From JADZFO01 sp964512635 (GTDB taxonomy: Bacteria > 4484-113 > JAFGCY01), in contig CAZEJB010000002.1 in the NCBI GenBank assembly GCA_964512635.1, forward strand, positions 124,001 through 188,000: a stretch of 64,000 nt of DNA, read 5' to 3'. Both the position numbers and the translations under genes were made by a program. The number at the start of each line of letters is the position of its first letter. Position 1 is the stretch's first letter. Shown here one piece after another: positions 61,264-64,000 of this stretch. Under the pieces are notes generated by a model. That model saw nothing but the letters and a program-made list of their open reading frames with translations. It had not been told where the DNA came from and did no database searches.

Positions 61264-61325
61264 TAACATCAACGCAAGCTTTGAGCAACCTTGTTGTTGC
61301 GCAATCTCTTGGTCAGCTCTAAGGC

Positions 61326-61342
61326 TAAACTCAGATCGCATG
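61326..61342 (+). promoter_or_regulatory. -10-like box in front of an ATG start
   Basis: TAAACT (61326-61331), 8 bases, ATG 61340. Confidence 0.4.
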
Positions 61343-61666
61343 GAACTTGATTCCAAAATGATGTTTCGTATTGCCGCGGTAGTGCTGTCGTTCATTGCCG
61401 GCCTGATGACTGCTCGGATATCAGCCCTCTCAGACCGACGCCTCAGCGGCGGCGGCGGCAATGTCCTGGCACTGCTCACCTGTGTTCCTGCCGTGCTGTG
61501 CGCCTTTCAGGGCTGGGAGATACTGACAAGACATCAGCGCCGCCAGCTTGGCCTTGGCATTGAAGCACTCCTCGTGCACAACGTGCCTCCAGCGCTGATC
61601 GTTGGTGGTTCCTACCTTGCTGGAAGGTATGTGGCTGGACTGATCTGGCGTGGGGAACAGGTCTAA
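61340..61666 (+). CDS. Small membrane protein of unknown function
   Basis: 108 residues from ATG 61340; the upstream frame to 61208 overlaps the divergent ArsR operon control region. Hydrophobic segments at about 8-26 (FRIAAVVLSFIAGLMTA), 40-55 (NVLALLTCVPAVLCAF) and 84-100. No family recognised. Divergent from the SRPBCC gene, so it may respond to the same operator. Confidence 0.55.
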   Translation: MELDSKMMFRIAAVVLSFIAGLMTARISALSDRRLSGGGGNVLALLTCVPAVLCAFQGWEILTRHQRRQLGLGIEALLVHNVPPALIVGGSYLAGRYVAGLIWRGEQV

Positions 61667-61693
61667 GCCAGCATCTCCGCACCGAAGCCACAG

Positions 61694-62620
61694 CTAGCTC
61701 TCCCAGTTTTGCCGGTCATCCAAAGCGCTGCTCAGCCTGCCGAGCATAGCCCGCCAGGTATCAAGGTAGGCATCTCCGCTCCCGGCATCGCCAAAGCCGC
61801 TGTGAACCACGGTCAGGCGCGTGCGCGATCCTTCGCCGCGCAGCTGCCAGGTCAGGACCGTCGGCAGCGCATCACTGGAAAGCTGCCAGAGGCTGGACAG
61901 GCGCGCGCTGACCACGCCACCATCGCGCCGGGGCGCGCTGAAGTCAAGGATGCGCCCGGGTCCACCACCCTCCCAGCCAAAGCTTAGTTCGCCGCCGACC
62001 CGCGGCTCGATGAAGGCACCGCGGCCCCACAGCCGGTCAAGCTCACTGGGTGTGGTCAACACATCCCAGGCCGCCGCAGTTCCGTCAAGGCCGGGTGTAA
62101 CCAGATTCAGGCCGAGCTCCAGCGCCCCCTGGCTGCGCGCGTGATGGAACAGCAGACCGTCGCTGCCCAGCAGGTACAGGCGCATGTTCTCCAGCACAAC
62201 AGTCCAGTACGCCGCGCCGCCAAGTGGCTCCTCAGCCAGCGGGCGCAACCCATGGTGGAGCAGGTAGAGTGTGGACCCGCCGCCCTCTGGCTCAAGCTCA
62301 AGATCAACCTCGGTCTGGCGGCCGCGGTGGTTCCACAAAAAGTGCATCTTTACCGCGGCGTCCAGTTCGGAGGGCAGCGCCAGCGCTGTCAGTGTGGTCG
62401 TCAAGGCCGGGGGCGGGTCGGGCGCGAAGTGGCTCCAGAAGTGGTAGCCGCCGCGCAGCCCGTACTCGCCCTCCGGCTCGACAGCACCGAGGCTCCCCGC
62501 GTGGCGCAGAAACCAGCGGTGCCTGGGACCGATATCCACCAGCGCGTCGAAGACCCCGCGCGGCGGAACGGCAAGGCGCAGCCGGGAATGGACAGAGTGT
62601 GCCTCGCCGCTTGGTTGCAT
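61694..62620 (-). CDS. Protein with two SRPBCC/AHSA1 domains
   Basis: 308 residues. Two successive SRPBCC units: one at about 10-150 (LRLAVPPRGVFDALVDIGPR, MHFLWNHRGRQTEVDLELEP), the second at about 175-300 (AWDVLTTPSELDRLWGRGAF, VLTWQLRGEGSRTRLTVVHS). No enzymatic residues are evident. ATG 62620 is 6 bases behind TAAACT (62627-62632), and that box overlaps the stop of the VOC gene upstream, so it has a promoter of its own despite tight spacing. Confidence 0.8.
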   Translation of the reverse strand: MQPSGEAHSVHSRLRLAVPPRGVFDALVDIGPRHRWFLRHAGSLGAVEPEGEYGLRGGYHFWSHFAPDPPPALTTTLTALALPSELDAAVKMHFLWNHRGRQTEVDLELEPEGGGSTLYLLHHGLRPLAEEPLGGAAYWTVVLENMRLYLLGSDGLLFHHARSQGALELGLNLVTPGLDGTAAAWDVLTTPSELDRLWGRGAFIEPRVGGELSFGWEGGGPGRILDFSAPRRDGGVVSARLSSLWQLSSDALPTVLTWQLRGEGSRTRLTVVHSGFGDAGSGDAYLDTWRAMLGRLSSALDDRQNWES

Positions 62621-62629
62621 GGACTTAGT

Positions 62630-63520
62630 TTAGGGCCCTATCAGTCCCATCGCCACTCCGCCCGGATCTACAAAGTAGCCAAAGGTACCCATCCCAGGCA
62701 TGGCGGCCGGCTCGCCAACGCGCTTCCCTCCGGCGGCTTCGATTTCCTGCAACTTGGCCGCCACGTCACTTACATATATGTAAGGCATAGAATGCGCAAT
62801 GGCCGTGTGCGACTGGAACACGCCGCCGATACCGCCCCCGGCGTCGAACATCATGTACTGGGGCATCGTGTCCAGCAGGCCCCAGCCAAAGACATCGCCA
62901 AAGAGCTGCTTTGACGCGGCGAAATCACCGCCGTAAAGCTCAATGCTGCACAGGGAGTTCACCGGCGGTTTGTCCCCGCTGCCAAGGCCTGATGGGATGT
63001 GCGGGATTGGCAGCCCCGGCGCCATGTCGATCAGGCCATACAAAGTGCCGGCAGTGTCGCGGAAGACTGCCACGTGAGCGACATGCTCACCTTCACCCAT
63101 GGCGGTCTTGGGCTCAACGAACTCAACGCCCAGCGCTTCCAGCGCGGCAATATCCGCGTCCATGGTCAGCGAGCAGATTGTCGCCACTGTGGCCTGTTCA
63201 CGGCCCAGGTCGTTGGCCTGCGCGGTCAGCGCCCCGTTCAGGCCGCTGGGCGTGCTGAACATGACATACTCGGGACGGCCAATGTCCGTCAGGGTCCAGC
63301 CGAACACATTGCTGTAAAAACTGCGGCTGGCCTGCATGTCATTCGCCTGGATCTCCAGCCAGCAGATCGGGTGTGTCCCCTTCCCTGCCGGTGCCTGAGG
63401 CATGCCCATTGTTTCCTCCTGTGGAGCCTCAGCCCCGGGCGCGCCGTCTTCCGCGGCCTCCGCCACAATCTGGCTGCAGAGCAGTATGGTGCTCAGCAGC
63501 AACGACATCAAGAATCGCAT
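62630..63520 (-). CDS. Exported VOC (glyoxalase/bleomycin-resistance) double-domain protein
   Basis: 296 residues from ATG 63520 (GGGGCAGGAA upstream). A signal peptide (FLMSLLLSTILLCSQIVAEA) precedes two VOC domains: the first THPICWLEIQANDMQASRSF and YSNVFGWTLTD, the second VNSLCSIELYGGDFAASKQL and DVFGWGLLDTM. Paired betaalphabetabetabeta modules form the usual VOC active-site cup. Most VOC proteins are cytoplasmic, so the signal peptide is notable. The downstream half is nearly the same as the partial gene at 63616, showing tandem duplication. Confidence 0.82.
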   Translation of the reverse strand: MRFLMSLLLSTILLCSQIVAEAAEDGAPGAEAPQEETMGMPQAPAGKGTHPICWLEIQANDMQASRSFYSNVFGWTLTDIGRPEYVMFSTPSGLNGALTAQANDLGREQATVATICSLTMDADIAALEALGVEFVEPKTAMGEGEHVAHVAVFRDTAGTLYGLIDMAPGLPIPHIPSGLGSGDKPPVNSLCSIELYGGDFAASKQLFGDVFGWGLLDTMPQYMMFDAGGGIGGVFQSHTAIAHSMPYIYVSDVAAKLQEIEAAGGKRVGEPAAMPGMGTFGYFVDPGGVAMGLIGP

Positions 63521-63615
63521 TTCCTGCCCCTGGTGCTCTGCGATGAGAGCGCTTTCAATTCCTGTCCCACAGCACAAATGCTGTTCCCCTGACTTGGTCC
63601 GAGGTGGAAGGCAGG

Positions 63616-64000
63616 CTAAGGACCGATCAGGCCCATCGCCACTCCGCTGGGGTCGATGAAGTAGCCAAATGTGCCCATGCCGGGCATCGAAGCCGGCTCG
63701 CCCATGCTCTTGCCGCCGGCGGCAACGATCTCAGCGATCTTCGCGCGCACGTCGTCGACATAGATATAGGGCATTGACTGGGCTACGGCAGTGTGGCCCT
63801 GGAAGACACCGCTGATGCCGGCGCCGGGGTTGAACATCATGTACTGCGGCATGCTGTCCAGCAGGCCCCAGCCGAAGTGCTCGCCAAAGAGCGTCCGGGC
63901 CTGCTCGAAGTTTCCGCCATACAGCTCGATGCTGCAGACGCTGCCGGCGGGCGGCTTCGGTCCTGCGCCGAGTCCGGTCGGGATGATCGGGATCGGGAGC
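63616..64000 (-). CDS. VOC-domain protein, 5' end outside window
   Basis: 128 C-terminal residues are visible; the frame stays open to the window edge. VCSIELYGGNFEQARTLFGE, HFGWGLLDSMPQYMMF and the final IDPSGVAMGLIGP match the second VOC domain of the 62630-63520 protein almost residue for residue, so the two are recent tandem duplicates. Whether it also has a signal peptide cannot be seen. Confidence 0.85.
   Translation of the reverse strand, partial: LPIPIIPTGLGAGPKPPAGSVCSIELYGGNFEQARTLFGEHFGWGLLDSMPQYMMFNPGAGISGVFQGHTAVAQSMPYIYVDDVRAKIAEIVAAGGKSMGEPASMPGMGTFGYFIDPSGVAMGLIGP

Overview
The window reads as chromosomal DNA of a GC-rich diderm bacterium of unassigned phylum. An LptD/OstA-like outer-membrane assembly protein, lipoprotein signals and many Sec signal peptides point to an outer membrane. 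CsrA, YbeY, RtcB, ComM and a CorC/HlyC protein are ordinary bacterial housekeeping genes. No rRNA, tRNA or CRISPR array was seen. Several host genes have a -10-like hexamer (TANNNT) ending only 6-8 bases before the start codon and no ribosome binding site, so leaderless mRNAs look common in this lineage.

Layout. Bases 1-14.4 kb: host genes (secreted PKD protein, CorC-like protein, ybeY, secreted aspartyl protease, a double-domain csrA, a response regulator, an LptD-like protein, a nucleotidyltransferase, a 56-residue zinc-finger protein, secreted hypotheticals). 14.5-21.4 kb: a tandem array of nine related, secreted, coiled-coil-forming proteins. Six transcription units each carry the same promoter-plus-hairpin cassette, and three units are duplicated two-gene operons closed by terminators. 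21.5-25.7 kb: rtcB and a two-gene membrane operon.

25,767-51,850: a 26 kb genomic island bounded by a 29-bp direct repeat. It is inserted at the extreme 3' end of comM by a serine recombinase encoded at its right end. The island supplies its own synonymous version of the last ComM codons, so ComM stays intact, and the displaced original tail remains at the left edge. The cargo is defence-like. It includes a 1478-residue protein with a RelE-like N-terminus, an SF1 helicase core and a helical-repeat C-terminus. Opposite it lies a translationally coupled three-gene DISARM-like operon: SNF2 helicase (DrmD-like), large N6-adenine methylase (DrmMI-like), and a single 1798-residue protein that appears to combine DrmA-like helicase, DUF1998 (DrmB-like) and a C-terminal PD-(D/E)XK-like nuclease domain. 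A second module (ArdC-like antirestriction protein, two unknowns, tyrosine recombinase) and about 1 kb of non-coding DNA with iteron-like repeats complete it.

51.8-64 kb: host comM, two large secreted or lipoprotein genes sharing a lineage-specific module (one with five PKD repeats and two PPC domains), small membrane proteins, an ArsR/SRPBCC pair under a clear palindromic operator, a double-SRPBCC protein and two tandem VOC-domain genes.

The two most interesting blocks are the fused DISARM-like/RelE-helicase island and the secreted paralog array with its conserved leader cassette. All functional statements come from motif recognition by eye; no database search was run.
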